This document shows, one piece after another, positions 12,195 through 40,618 of a DNA stretch of 64,000 nucleotides. The notes beneath the pieces are model-generated. The model saw only the letters and a list, made by a program, of their open reading frames with translations. It had not been told where the DNA came from and did no database searches. Within the stretch, counting starts at the first letter, position 1. Each line of letters starts with the position of its first letter. The stretch comes from Littorina saxatilis (Eukaryota > Mollusca > Gastropoda > Littorinimorpha > Littorinidae), in assembly GCF_037325665.1 (NCBI RefSeq), contig NC_090246.1, forward strand, positions 55,262,511-55,326,510, in the 5' to 3' direction. The translations under genes were made by a program, and so were the position numbers.

Positions 12195-13220
12195 TTCGTG
12201 TGTAAAAGAGTACGTTGCAAGTAATATCACAATTAAGTTATGTTCTGGAATCTATTTTCTTTAATGCTAGGTTGCCAATTGAGGTTGAAGGTACATTCGT
12301 ATGTTAATGGGTTTTTTTCCTCCCCACTGACCTTATTTCGTGAACGTTCGCTTCAAGGGTCTTTATTTTGTGGCATTTCTCTCCAACGTAACATATTTTT
12401 CTTCTATATTCTGTGCTCTCATGCTTGTTTGTTTGTTGGCTGTTTTGTTGGCTTGTCTTTCTTTATTACTTTTCCTCGTATTTGTTTTGTTTTTGTATGC
12501 TGTTTTTTCCCCATTATTTGTATGCCTTCTGTTATTGTTATTGTTGTTGTTGGCATGTTTACAACATTGACTTGGACATTGACACGCCGGCGGAAAAGTT
12601 GGTAACGCATGCGCAGAGAAGAGAAAGTATGGGAATCTCCCATTCTAAAAATAACAAACACTGGTAGCTACCGACCTTCTACTAGGGACCCTATTCTTTA
12701 ACAGTCTGTAACTCCTTTACCGAACTGTATAATCCCTCCCTTTCATACGTTATTCAAACAGCCACTTCTGGATAAATCCTTTCCAAATATTGTTATGTCT
12801 CTCATGATCACACAATGGTATCATTTAAGCAACAATTAATCCAGTACACATAGCAAATATTGCTAACGAAAGATTTCAACCGATGCTCGAACATACCAAA
12901 GCTTGCGAACATCTTCAATTCATCTCAGTGTCACGATAACTTGAGCTGCTACCGCTGCCGAATAGTTAAGCTCTGTGCCTCACAAGCTGATGAGTTGAGT
13001 TTAAATCCCGGTCAGCTAATTTCTAAAAATACTGTTTTGTGTTATATCATTTCTCATAATTATGTGTTTAATTTTGCTTATTGTTCTTCATGTGTTAAGA
13101 GAGTACGTTGTTTGGAAAATCAAAATGGAATTTTCACTTTAATTTCAAGTTATTACAAACAATTATATTGACAGATAATCATAGCTTACTTAACTTATGG
13201 TTCTGGAATCAATTTTCTTT

Positions 13221-13802
13221 AATCAATCAATCAATCAATATGAAGCTTATATAGCGCGTATTCCGTGGGTACAGTTCTAAGCGCTTGTCGAAGAGTTGTC
13301 AACACAGGACTAACAAAGATACTAAAATCTTCAGACGGACACGAACCCTATCACACACTAGCAAACCCTGGTAAACATACAACAAACAACTGTTTAACAA
13401 CAATGTACACATCAATAGCTAGGCCCAAACAAAATAATATTAAGCACAAAGAAAACACCTCTCACAGAGCACAGCACAAGAATGTCTTTTGGGGCACAAC
13501 ACATCACGTCGAACATGAAAGTCGCAGCCAGCTACGGGAAGAACTGAGTCTTCAACCTACTCTTGAACGCGTCAAGAGAGGGGCTCTGGCGAAGCTCAAG
13601 CGGCAGGGAGTTCCAGACGGAGGGGCCCGCGGAGGGAAATGCACGCTGACCAGCAGATGCGAGTTTCGAGCAAGGGATATGGAGGCGGAGAGGGTCAGCA
13701 GCAGAACGAAGGGGACGGTCGGAGGGCTGGGTGTACAGGTCCAGGGAGGATTGAAGGTACTCGGGAGCAGAGTCGTTGAGACACTTGTAGACCAGAGTGG
13801 AC
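13221..13802 (-). mobile_element. L2/CR1-like LINE 3' end, 5'-truncated
   Basis: On the minus strand a frame of about 98 aa (13,532-13,834) reads the C-terminal part of a LINE ORF2, with KLSTLVYKCLNDSAPEYL, RAFPSAGPSVWNSLPLELR and DAFKSRLKTQFF, the usual end of CR1/L2-clade ORF2 proteins. The 3' terminus is the (ATTG)n-type repeat at 13,221-13,237. It sits exactly between the truncated unit A and the start of unit B. The same 3' terminal sequence ends the SINE at 44,644. Confidence 0.88.
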
Positions 13803-14430
13803 AGTTTGTAATGAAATGAAATTTGTAAAAACACCCCCGGAATAAATCAAAACAGTATAAACTGAGTGGTTGGACATAATTGGGAACCTTTGGTGAGCAG
13901 GAAACGGAATACCTTAAATTATCAATGTAGTCTCGCTTGAACAGATTCAATAGAAACCAGATACTGGTACCATAAAGGTAAAACGAAGCAAGACAGAGGA
14001 ATTTTCTTAACAGTCAGCTGAATAATGAATGCGAGTGTACCTGGAAGAACGAGCATTTCGCTTTGACTATTTACACGCAGACTTGACCTGCAGAATTCGT
14101 TTCTCCATAGACACAATCCACGAACATCAAATTCAGGTGCTTTCCGGGGCTGTGGGTACGGTGTGAACTTAGATGTGTGTAGCAAATATGTAGTGTTTAA
14201 AGGCACGGTCTTTACGGTGCAAACGATTCGACTCACCGTATGAGATCTGTTCAGGACTTGACATGGAATAAAGCAAACCCTCCCCTTGGGCACAGCCTGA
14301 CTGCTTGCACCTTATCGCTTTAAGGGCAACTACTCTTGCATGACTGTTGCATGGAAGGGAACGCACTCTGCTGGAATATCTTCTTTCTATACCCAAACTG
14401 TCCTTTACTTCAGCTTTTAAGAAAGTAATT

Positions 14431-14741
14431 AGGAACAAACCCCTGCGCACGTTCTACAAACATGGCATGCCCACACCTGGAGACAGCACGCCAGCACTAC
14501 TGGCCGGAAGACACCAGCCTGGGCACCAAACTCTGGGGACCCATTGGCGATCTACAGAAGACTGCGGACTTCTTGGCAGCCACCGAACTGAGGATTTAAC
14601 GGCCATAACATCGAACGCAGAAGAAGAAGAAGAAGAAGAAGAAGAAGAAGAAGAAGGAGGAGGAGAAGAAGAAGAAGAAGAAGAAGAAGAAGAAGAAGAA
14701 GAAGAAGAAGAAGAAGAAGAAGAAGAAGAAGAAGAAGAAGA
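14431..14741 (+). mobile_element. Duplicated copy of the (GAA)n-tailed LINE 3' end
   Basis: Same insertion as 7,834-8,159, with the same 11-bp flanking repeats (14,420-14,430 and 14,742-14,752). The GAA tract is slightly shorter and carries a different GGAGGAGGA interruption. Confidence 0.85.
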
Positions 14742-14867
14742 AGAAAGTAATTTATCTTTTTTATTTTAACTCATGAGACAAAATAGTAAGGATTGAGATT
14801 TGTTTGGTTTGTGTCAAAAAGGAGAGGTGGCCTTATAATCCATGTAACACGCCAGGGCCCATATACC

Positions 14868-15893
14868 TATGGAAAGTCTGTAACTCATTATACCGAACTG
14901 TAACATCCATTTGGTTCGTTTAGTCGAATTTATGAAACCCCGATAAGGGCTTACCAGAGTGTTATATCGACCGGTAAAGATTGAGGACCGAGCGATACCC
15001 CTCCTGTAAAGTCACTTCCTGTCAGGTAACTCTACCAAACTGTCCGTGTCATTATTTCATACGTTATTCAAACAGCCACTTCTGAATAAACCCTGTCCAA
15101 ATATTGTTCTTAAGTTTATATCCCTCATGGTCACACAGTTGTATCATTTAAGCAATAATGCATTGAGTACAAATAGCAGATATTGCTCACAAAAGATTTC
15201 AACCGATGTTCGATCATACCGACTTTGTGGCGAAAGCGTGCTAGCGTCTTCCATAATTATTCTTTCCAGTGTCGCTTCTTCATTAGCTATTACCGTGGCC
15301 GAACGGTTATAATAGTGTTTGCCTGACAACCATTAAGTCTAGTTCAAAGCACGGTTTGCCCTATTATTGTTTCACCCTTTGTCAAATGTGTTTAGTTTTG
15401 TTTATATCTCTTCGTGTGTACGTTGCAAGTAATATCAAGTTATGTTCTGGAATCTATTTTCTGTAATGCTAGGTTGCCAATTGATGTTGAAGGTACATTC
15501 GTATGTTAATGGTTTTTTCCTCCCCACTGACCTTATTTCGTGAACGTTCGCTTCAAGGGTCTTTATTTTGTGGCATTTCTCTCCAACGTAACATATTTTT
15601 CTTCTATATTCTGTGCTCTCATGCTTGTTTGTTTGTTGGCTGTTTTGTTGGCTTGTCTTTCTTTATTACTTTTCCTCGTATTTGTTTTGTTTTTGTATGC
15701 TATTTTTTCTCCCATTATTTGTATGCCTTCTGTTATTGATATTGTTGTTGTTGGCATGTTTACAAAATTGACTTGGACATTGATACGCCGGCGGAAAAGT
15801 TGGTAACGCATGCGCAGAGAAGAGAAAGTATGGGAATCTCCCATTCTAAAAATAACAAACACTGGTAGCTACCGACCATCTACTAGGGACCCT
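14868..15893. repeat. Upstream module D1 (unit B)
   Basis: First of two diverged direct repeats of about 0.9-1 kb upstream of gene copy 1. D1 and D2 share, in order, GTCTGTAACTC..CCGAACTGTA, CATACGTTATTCAAACAGCC, AAGATTTCAACCGATG.TCGA, GCTAGGTTGCCAATTGA, CATGCTTGTTTGTTTGTTGG and the end block CGCCGGCG..AACGCATGCGCAG (dots mark variable positions). No frame is convincing. It may be an old element or a repeated regulatory region. Confidence 0.7.
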
Positions 15894-16800
15894 ATTCTTG
15901 AACAGTCTGTAACTCCTTTACTGAACTGTATAATCCCTCCCTTTCATACGTTATTCAAACAGCCAACTCTGAATGAATCCTTTCCAAATAGTGTTATGTC
16001 TCTCATGATCACACAATGGTATCATTTAAGCAACGATTAATCCAGTACACATAACAAATATTGCTAACGAAAGATTTCAACCGATGCTCGAACATACCAA
16101 AGCTTGCGAACATCTTCAATTCATCTCAGTGTCACGATAACTTGAGCTGCTACCGCTGCCGAATAGTTAAGCTCTGTGCCTCACAAGCTGATGAGTTGAG
16201 TTTAAATCCCGGTCAGCTCATTTCTAAAAATACTGTTTTGTGTTATATCATTTCTCATATGTGTTTAATTTTGCTTATTGTTCTTCATGTGTTAAGAGAG
16301 TACGTTGTTTGGAAAATCAAAATGGAATTTTCACTTTAATTTCAAGTTATTACAAACATTTATATTGACAGATAATCATAGCTTACTTAAACTTATGGTT
16401 CTGGAATCAATTTTCTTTAATGCTAGGTTGCCAATTGAACTTGAAGGTACATTTGTGTTGTCATGTTTTTTCCCCACTGACCTTATTCTGTGAACCTCTA
16501 CTCAGTTGGTGTTTATTTTGTGGCATTTCTCTCACACGTACCTTTTGTTTCTTCTATATTCTGTTTTCTCATGCTTGTTTGTTTGTTGGCTTTTTTGTTT
16601 GCTTGTCTTTCTTTATTAATTTTCCTCGTATTTGTTTTGTTGTTTTTTGTAGTTTTTTCTAATTAGTTTTATGCCTTGTTTTTGTTGTTGTTGGCATGTT
16701 GACTTGGGAATTGACACGCCGGCGCAAATGTCGGTTACGCATGCGCAGAGAAGAGAAAGCATGGCGAATCTCCTATTCTAAAAAATAACACTGGTAGCTA
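15894..16800. repeat. Upstream module D2 (unit B)
   Basis: Second diverged copy of the module, ending about 1 kb before the first coding exon. It ends with the same CGCCGGCG / GCATGCGCA block as D1. In unit A the matching module is cut short by the LINE fragment at 13,221. Confidence 0.7.
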
Positions 16801-17223
16801 CAGACTTTCTATCAGACTGACATGAATACAGAGGGAAAATAAACAATTACCGGGCGGTATAAACAAATACTGAGCGGTAGTTAAACGACATTTTGACTTT
16901 GTCGGACACAAATGTACAGACTGTCCATGTATTCGGTCCCTGGCAAGATCTGAGACGGTGAGCTGAATTGCTGTAAGCCCACAGAAACAAACGTTCTCTG
17001 GCAAACGGTCTTATTTTAATGGACGACAAGACCTGCACGCCGTTTGCATTTAGCAGAACCCTTCTGCAGAGGAGAAGTTGAGGAGGGCTCAGACACCGGT
17101 TGGAGTGCAAGGTCCATCGTTCGAAAAGGACCCAATTTATGCGTTTAAATAATGATAATAATTATTACAGACGGTATAACAATACTTTCCAACACCAGAC
17201 AGAGTTAATGTTAATGCTGTGTT
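16801..17223. other. Gene-upstream sequence, copy 1
   Basis: Closely similar to 39,655-40,072 apart from small indels (for example a short segment at 16,914-16,928 missing in unit C). Probably promoter-proximal or 5'-UTR/intron sequence of the following gene. I cannot place a core promoter. Confidence 0.4.
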
Positions 17224-17365
17224 ATATAAGATTTTTGGTGGCTTGTTGTCAGACCAGGTTTTTTGTCGGTCCGAGGGGAGCGTATCGTCTTCTGTTGCAA
17301 TTGTATCGACCGAGGCCGCAAGGCGGTTTTATCTGCTTCGAGGAATGCGCTCCCATCAGGACTGA
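17224..17365. mobile_element. Half of a foldback element (copy 1)
   Basis: Resembles the left half and centre of the complete foldback element at 22,852-23,042 (shared AAGATNTTTGGTGGCTTGTT-like start and TATCGACCGAGGCCGCAAGGC-like centre). The right terminal repeat is degenerate or absent. The duplicate is at 40,073-40,214. Confidence 0.65.
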
Positions 17366-17769
17366 ATAAAATATGTTGACGAACGGAAGTCGGGATTCCT
17401 TTTTAAAGAGAATTTGCTGAAGAGAAAACCGCGCGTGGATTACATTTCATTTAATCAATAAGCTTAGTTCGGAGCATTTTGAAGCAAATCAGTACAGGTT
17501 TACCTAAATTAGGAAATTCGCCAGAGCGCACCGTTGACTGGCTTGGTCTGCACAGCCAGATACTGTGGAGTGTTATACTTGTTTAATCTCAAGCACAGTG
17601 TGATAGGGCCAGGACTGAAGAAGACGCGGTAACTTTGCTTGTGTTGCCTTTTCATTGAATGCTATTTGGAGAAACTGGCAGTACAAGACTGTGATGACAG
17701 ACTGTGGCTTGTAGCATCACACTGGAGTTCACAGTTTAACATCAGAGAGTACATTTCCTGAAATATGAA

Positions 17770-32690
<14,921 letters not shown>

Positions 32691-33902
32691 TTGTCAGTAC
32701 GCCAAGAAGACCGCCTCACGCTCCTTGAAGTAAGAGTCCGCTTAGTTGTCAGCACGCCAAGATGACTACCTCACGCTCCTTGAAGCAACAGTCCGCTTAG
32801 TTGTCAGCACGCAAAGAAGACGGCCTCACGCTCCTTGAAGCAACAGTCCGCTTAGTTGTCAGCACGCCAAGATGACTACCTCACGCTCCTTGAAGCAACA
32901 GTCTGCTTAGTTGTCAGCACAAAATGACGGCCTCACGCTCTTTGAAGGAACAGTCGGCTTAGTTGTCAGCACACCAAGATGACTGCCTCACGCTCTTTGG
33001 AGGAACAGTCCACTTAGTTATCAGCAAGCCAAGATGACTGCCTCACGCTCTTTGAAGCAACCGTCTGCTTAATTGTCAGCACGCTAAGAATACCGTCCAA
33101 CGCTCTTTGAAGCAACCGTCTTCTTAGTTGTCAGCACGCTAATACCGTATCACGCTCTTTAAAGGAACAGTCGGCTTAGTTGTCAGCAAGCCAAGATGAC
33201 GGCCTCACGCTCTTTGAAGGAACAGTCCACTTAGTTATCAGTAAGCCAAGATGACTGCCTCACGCTCTTTGAAGCAACCGTCTGCTTAATTGTCAGAACG
33301 CTAAGAATACCGTCCAACGCTCTTTGAAGCAACCGTCTTCTTAGTTGTCAGCACGCTAATACCGTATCACGCTCTTTGAGGGAACAGTCGGCTTAGTTGT
33401 CAGCACGCCAAGATGACTGCCTCACGCTCCTTGAAGCAACAGTCCACTTAGTTGTCAGCACGCCAAGATAACGCCTCACGCTCCTTGTGGCAACAGTCTG
33501 CTTAGTTGTCAGCACGCCAAGCTGACTGCCTTACGCTCCTTGAGGCAACAGTCCGCTTAGTTGTCAGCACGCCAAGATGACTGCCTCACGCTCCTTGAGG
33601 CAACAGTCTGCTTAGTTGTCAGCACGCCAAGATGACTGCCTCACGCTCCTTGAGGCAACATTCTGCTTAGTTGTCAGCACGCCAAGATGACTGCCTCACG
33701 CTCCTTGAGGCAACAGTCTGCTCAGCTGTCAGCACGCCAAGCTGACGACTCTACACCATTTGAAAGAATAATCTGTTTAGTTGCCATCGCGTTGGAGAAA
33801 AAAGTCTTCATTGGCTCCTCTTTTCTGAAACTTTAATGCGCTGCTTCTACCATCTCCTTTATGTACATATTCAAATGTGATTTGATAACGCTATTTTCAC
33901 AC

Positions 33903-33904
33903 AG

Positions 33905-33962
<58 letters not shown>

Positions 33963-33972
33963 CGCGAGATCG

Positions 33973-34003
<31 letters not shown>

Positions 34004-34008
34004 AAACA

Positions 34009-34061
<53 letters not shown>

Positions 34062-34179
34062 TCGTACACACACACACACAGCCTTTCGCGCGCGCTAACA
34101 TCTGTTTGCGCACATTTTGTAATCCCTGCATGCCTTAATTGTTCATGTGCTGGAGATCGTGCACACACACACACACACA

Positions 34180-34243
<64 letters not shown>

Positions 34244-34315
34244 ACCTTTCGCGCGCGCTAACATCTGTTTGCGCACATTTTGTAATCCCTGCATGCCTTA
34301 ATTGTTCATGTGCTG
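33903..34315. repeat. (CA)n tracts with a duplicated 70-bp unique segment
   Basis: CA tracts at 33,903-33,960, 33,981-34,079 and 34,162-34,238. The segment CGCGCGCTAACATCTGTTTG through GTTCATGTGCTGG occurs twice (34,086-34,150 and 34,250-34,314), so the tract and its flank were duplicated together. Confidence 0.9.
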
Positions 34316-34550
34316 GTGAATTATTTTCTTATGTAATATTTAAGGTCTTAATTCAGTACGAATCATCCGAGTATAATTGAAATGATGTCATGAAGTATAC
34401 CATCAACATTTTCAAAACTTTCATAAAACTGGGAACGTGGTTCTTTTCAAAATGCATTACCCTTTGGGGGGTTTTCAGCAGTGTAAGTCTTTTCTCGTCA
34501 AGATAAACAAAAGTTAGGTCTGCACATCACTTTGCATTCTTTTTTTGTTA

Positions 34551-34610
34551 GTTTCAAAAAGTTTTGACTGAATGTTTTAACATAGAGGGGGAATCGGGAC
34601 GAGGGTCGTG

Positions 34611-34696
<86 letters not shown>

Positions 34697-35440
34697 AGCG
34701 ATTCAGAGTAAACTACTGGACCGATCTTTATGAAATTTTACATGAGAGTTCCTGAGTGTGATATCCCCAGGCTTTTTTTTTCATTTTTTCGATAAATGTC
34801 TTTGATGACGTCATATCCGGCTTTTTGTAAAAGTTGAGGCGGCACTATCACACCCTCATTTTTCAATAAAATTGATTGACATTTTTGTAAAACAATCTTC
34901 GACAAAGGCCGAACGTTGGTATTGCATTTCACCTTGGAGGCTTAACAATTAATTAATGACTTTGGTCATTAAAAATCTGAAAATTGTAATTACAATAATT
35001 TTTTTATAAAATGATCCAAAATTACGTTCACCTTATTCTTCATCATTTTCTGATTCCAAAAACATATAAATATGTTATATTCGGATTAAAAACAAACTCT
35101 GAAAATTAAAAATATAAAAATTATGATCAAAATTAAATTTCCGAAATCGATTTAAAAACAATTTCATCCTATTTCTTGTCGGTTCCTGATTCCAAAATTA
35201 TATAGATATGATATGTTTGGATTAAAAACACGCTCAGAAAGTTAAAACGAAGAGAGGTACAGAAAAGCGTGCTATATATGCAGCACAGCGCAACCACTAC
35301 CGCGCTAAACAGGCTCGTCAATTTCACTGCCTTTTGCACGAGCGGCGGACTACGGTCATTGTGAAAAAATGCAGTGCGTTCAGTTTCATTCTATGAGTTC
35401 CACAGCTTGACTAAATGTAGTAATTTCGCCTTACGCGACC
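34551..35440 (+). mobile_element. Unclassified interspersed repeat (copy 2) with internal (TG)n
   Basis: Longer relative of 1,270-1,945. It interrupts unit B; the matching place in unit C (near 50,725) reads straight across, giving insertion evidence. The TG tract is at 34,612-34,693, the same internal position as in the other copy. Internal AT-rich segments are repeated (CTGATTCCAAAAACATATA-like words). Confidence 0.8.
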
Positions 35441-35808
35441 TGTTTGTTTATCGAGTAACATTAGTAGTTGCGAAGGAAGCAATCTACTGCGTGTGGCGTC
35501 TACTGCAGTGTACACACTTACCTCCCTTGAACTTGTTCCTTGTTGTTTGTTACATATTACTCCCACCTACAGTCTAAAAGTTGTTTTCTTGGTTTTTATT
35601 ATTACATTTTTTTTATCTCATCATTGCACTTGTGTTTTAGTTATAATTTCAAAAGTATACAGTTTGTATTATACACAGTAGTGAGGCAGCCTAAGTAAAG
35701 CAAAACCACTGGTTTTGATGCAGAGATTGCGATCATTGTCATTAGTCCGTCAATTGTTTCACAACTGTGTCACACATACTAGTGTAGGCTATCTGAGCTT
35801 ACTTCTGA

Positions 35809-35924
<116 letters not shown>

Positions 35925-36447
35925 ACACATGTTAATTGAAACCTTTCCAAAAGTACTCAACCAGATGATCAATATTTCATTGCCACGGAAATGAGACATT
36001 CGCGCTACTTACAAATCTGGTAATGTCGAACCATGAATAATGAAATTAATCTAGTACAGCCTTAAGGCTGGAGTCTAACCCTCGTAAAAGGTTTCATAAA
36101 AAATATTAAAAGGGATTTGTCCCGTAAATTAAAGTAGTGCTGGAGCCAGAAATAAACAATATAGGCATATGGTTTAACCTGCATATTATTTAGAATATAA
36201 CGACTGAAGATTGAATATAGGTATCCGCCTTTCTCCACAAAAGCACTATTAAAGACATGACTCAGATTCTGTTGTCGAGATAAAAAAAAAAACATCAAAA
36301 CTCTAGGACTCGCTGTATCATACTTGTTCTCGTCAAAATATCCGACCCTGTCGCCACGCTTAAAACACGATTTCACAGAAAACATGCTTTGTAGTCTATC
36401 TCTGAGAAAAAGTGAATTAACGTTAGTGAGTGAGTGCGTGTATGCGC

Positions 36448-36448
<1 letters not shown>

Positions 36449-36500
<52 letters not shown>

Positions 36501-36564
36501 GATAGTGATAATAATAATAGTTATAATAATAAGGGTATTTATATGTTGCAAATCGGTATATAGT

Positions 36565-36646
<82 letters not shown>
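36449..36646. repeat. Two (TG)n tracts at the 5' edge of unit C
   Basis: TG tracts at 36,449-36,496 and 36,565-36,646 with an AT-rich spacer. The second leads directly into the unit start, as at 7,051-7,139. Confidence 0.93.
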
Positions 36647-36649
<3 letters not shown>

Positions 36650-37342
36650 AACCATGACAATTAAACCAATGTGCGTTCGTGTTTATCAAACTCTTTTGTA
36701 ATCACTTCGTCCACTGTCATTTTAAAATGAAATTTGTAAAAACACCCCCGGAATAAATCAAAACAGTATAAACTGAGTGGTTGGACATAATTGGGAACCT
36801 TTGTTGAGCAGGAAACGGAATACCTTAATTTATTAATGTAGTCTCGCTTGAACAGATTCAATAGAAACCAGATACTGGTACCATAAAGGTAAAACGAAGC
36901 AAGACAGAGGAATGTTATTAACAGTCAGCTGAATAATGAATGCGAGTGTACCTGGAAGAACGAGCATTTCGTTTTGACTATTTACACGCAGACTTGACCT
37001 GCAGAATTCGTTTCTCCATAGACACAATCCACGAACATCAAACTCAGGTGCTTTCCGGGGCTGTGGGTACGGTGTGAACTTAGATGTGTGTAGCCAATCT
37101 GTAGTGTTTAAAGGCACGGTCTTCACGGTGCAAACGATTCGACTCACCGTATGAGATCTGTTCAGGACTTGACATGGAATAAAGCAAACCCTCCCCTTGG
37201 GCACAGCCTGACTGCTTGCACCTTATCGCTTTAAGGGCAACTACTCTTGCATGACTGTTGCATGGAAGGGAACGCACTCTGCTGGAATAATCTTCTTTCT
37301 ATACCCAAACTGTCCTTTACTTCAGCTTTTAAGAAAGTAATT

Positions 37343-37656
37343 AGGAACAAACCCCTGCGCACGTTCTACAAACATGGCATGCCCACACCTGGAGACAGCA
37401 CGCCAGCACAACTGGCCGGAAGACACCAGCCTGGGCACCAAACTCTGGGGACCCATTGGCGATCTACAGAAGACTGCGGACTTCTTGGCAGCCACCGAAC
37501 TGAGGATTTAACGGCCATAACATCGAACGCAGAAGAAGAAGAAGAAGAAGAAGAAGAAGGAGGAGGAGAAGAAGAAGAAGAAGAAGAAGAAGAAGAAGAA
37601 GAAGAAGAAGAAGAAGAAGAAGAAGAAGAAGAAGAAGAAGAAGAAGAAGAAGACGA
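37343..37656 (+). mobile_element. Duplicated copy of the (GAA)n-tailed LINE 3' end
   Basis: Same insertion as 7,834-8,159, with flanking AGAAAGTAATT at 37,332-37,342 and 37,657-37,667. Confidence 0.85.
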
Positions 37657-37779
37657 AGAAAGTAATTTATCTTTTTTATTTTAACTCATGAGACAAAATA
37701 GTAAGGATTGAGATTTGTTTGGTTTGTGTCAAAAAGGAGAGGTGGCCTTATAATCCATGTAACACGCCAGGGCCCATAT

Positions 37780-38757
37780 ACCTATGGAAAGTCTGTAACT
37801 CATTATACCGAACTGTAACACCCATTTGGTTCGTTTAGTCGAATTTATGAAACCCCGATAAGGGCTTACCAGAGTGTTATACCGACCGGTAAAGATTGAG
37901 GACCGAGCGATACCCCTCCTGTAAAGTCACTTCCTGTCAGGTAACTCTACCAAACTGTCCGTGTCATTATTTCATACGTTATTCAAACAGCCACTTCTGA
38001 ATAAACCCTGTCCAAATATTGTTCTTAAGTTTATATCCCTCATGGCCACACAGTTGTATCATTTAAGCAATAATGCATTGAGTACAAATAGCAGATATTG
38101 CTCACAAAAGATTTCAACCGATGCTCGATCATACCGGCTTTGTGGCGAAAGCGTGCTAGCGTCTTCCATAATTCGTTCCAGTGTCGCTTCTTCATTAGCT
38201 ATTATCGTGGCCGAACGGTTATAACAGCGTTTGCCTGACAACCATTAAGTCCAGTTCAAAGCACGGTTTGCCCTATTATTGTTTCACCCTTTGTCAAATG
38301 TGTTTAGTTTTGTTTATATCTCTTCGTGTGTACGTTGCAAGTAATATCAAAATTAAGTTATGTTCTGGAATCTATTTTCTGTAATGCTAGGTTGCCAATT
38401 GATGTTGAAGGTACATTCGTATGTTAATGGTTTTTTCCTCCCCACTGACCTTATTTCGTGAACGTTCGCTTCAAGGGTCTTTATTTTGTGGCATTTCTCT
38501 CCAACGTAACATATTTTTCTTCTATATTCTGTGCTCTCATGCTTGTTTGTTTGTTGGCTGTTTTGTTGGCTTGTCTTTCTTCCTTCTGTTATTGATATTG
38601 TTGTTGTTGGCATGTTTACAAAATTGACTTGGACATTGATACGCCGGCGGAAAAGTTGGTAACGCATGCGCAGAGAAGAGAAAGTATGGGAATCTCCCAT
38701 TCTAAAAATAACAAACACTGGTAGCTACCGACCATCTACTAGGGACCCTATTCTTGA
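37780..38757. repeat. Upstream module D1 (unit C)
   Basis: Matches 14,868-15,893, with about 60 bp deleted near 38,580. Confidence 0.7.
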
Positions 38758-39660
38758 ACAGTCTGTAACTCCTTTACCGAACTGTATAATCCCTCCCTTT
38801 CATACGTTATTCAAACAGCCAACTCTGAATGAATCCTTTCCAAATAGTGTTATGTCTCTCATGATCACACAATGGTATCATTTAAGCAACGATTAATCCA
38901 GTACACATAACAAATATTGCTAACGAAAGATTTCAACCGATGCTCGAACATACCAAAGCTTGCGAACATCTTCAATTCATCTCAGTGTCACGATAACTTG
39001 AGCTGCTACCGCTGCCGAATAGTTAAGCTCTGTGCCTCACAAGCTGATGAGTTGAGTTTAAATCCCGGTCAGCTCATTTCTAAAAATACTGTTTTGTGTT
39101 ATATCATTTCTCATATGTGTTTAATTTTGCTTATTGTTCTTCATGTGTTAAGAGAGTACGTTGTTTGGAAAATCAAAATGGAATTTTCACTTTAATTTCA
39201 AGTTATTACAAACAATTATATTGACAGATAATCATAGCTTACTTAAACTTATGGTTCTGGAATCAATTTTCTTTAATGCTAGGTTGCCAATTGAACTTGA
39301 AGGTACATTTGTGTTGTCATGTTTTTCCCCACTGACCTTATTCTGTGAACCTCTACTCAGTTGGTGTTTATTTTGTGGCATTTCTCTCACACGTACCTTT
39401 TGTTTCTTCTATATTCTGTTTTCTCATGCTTGTTTGTTTGTTGGCTTTTTTGTTTGCTTGTCTTTCTTTATTAATTTTCCTCGTATTTGTTTTGTTGTTT
39501 TTTGTAGTTTTTTCTAATTAGTTTTATGCCTTGTTTTTGTTGTTGTTGGCATGTTGACTTGGGAATTGACACGCCGGCGCAAATGTCGGTTACGCATGCG
39601 CAGAGAAGAGAAAGCATGGCAAATCTCCTATTCTAAAAAATAACACTGGTAGCTACAGAC
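38758..39660. repeat. Upstream module D2 (unit C)
   Basis: Matches 15,894-16,800 almost base for base and keeps the terminal CGCCGGCG / GCATGCGCA block. Confidence 0.7.
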
Positions 39661-40072
39661 TTTCTATCAGACTGACATGAATACAGAGGGAAAATAAACA
39701 ATTACCGGGCGGTATAAACAAATACTGAGCGGTAGTTAAACGACATTTTGACTTTGTCGGACACAAATGAACAGAATGTATTCGGTCCCTGGCAAGATCT
39801 GAGACGGTGAGCTGAATTGCTGTAAGCCCACAGAAACAAACGTTCTCTGGCAAACGGTCTTATTTTAATGGACGACAAGACCTGCACGCCGTTTGCATTT
39901 AGCAGAACCCTTCTGCAGAGGAGAAGTTGAGGAGGGCTCAGAAATCGGTTGGAGTGCAAGGTCCATCGTTCGAAAAGGACCCAATTTATGCGTTTAAATA
40001 ATGATAATAATTATTACAGACGGTATAACAATACTTTCCAACACCAGACAGAGTTAATGTTAATGCTGTGTT

Positions 40073-40214
40073 ATATAAGATTTTTGGTGGCTTGTTGTCA
40101 GACCAGGTTTTTTGTCGGTCCGAGGGGAGCGTATCGTCTTCTGTTGCAATTGTATCGACCGAGACCGCAAGGCGGTTTTATCTGCTTCGAGGAATGCGCT
40201 CCCATCAGGACTGA
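40073..40214. mobile_element. Half of a foldback element (copy 2)
   Basis: Duplicate of 17,224-17,365, with one visible change in the GAGGCCGCAAGGC centre. Confidence 0.65.
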
Positions 40215-40618
40215 ATAAAATATGTCAACGAACGGAAGTCGGGATTCCTTTTTAAAGAGAATTTGCTGAAGAGAAAACCGCGCGTGGATTACATTTCATT
40301 TAATCAATAAGCTTAGTTCGGAGCATTTTGAAGCAAATCAGTACAGGTTTACCTAAATTAGGAAATTCGCCAGAGCGCACCGTTGACTGGCTTGGTCTGC
40401 ACAGCCAGATACTGTGGAGTGTTATACTTGTTTAATCTCAAGCACAGTGTGATAGGGCCAGGACTGAAGAAGACGCGGTACCTTTGCTTGTGTTGCCTTT
40501 TCATTGAATGCTATTTGGAGAAACTGGCAGTACAAGACTGTGATGACAGACTGTGGCTTGTAGCATCACACTGGAGTTCACAGTTTAACATCAGAGAGTA
40601 CATTTCCTGAAATATGAA

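Larger units (their letters stand above)
7140..13220. repeat. Segmental duplication unit A (partial, no gene)
   Basis: After removing two private insertions (8,561-11,620 and 11,885-12,194), this aligns with 13,803-16,420 (unit B) and 36,647-39,280 (unit C) at high identity. It covers only the gene-upstream part: a LINE 3' fragment, module D1 and part of module D2. It stops within D2 at TTTTCTTTAAT, where the reverse-oriented LINE 3' end at 13,221 begins. No IgGFc-binding exons occur in this unit. Confidence 0.9.

Noticed and set aside
13265-13819. 184-aa plus-strand frame
   Set aside because: Antisense of the LINE ORF2 C-terminus, which is clearly recognisable on the minus strand.
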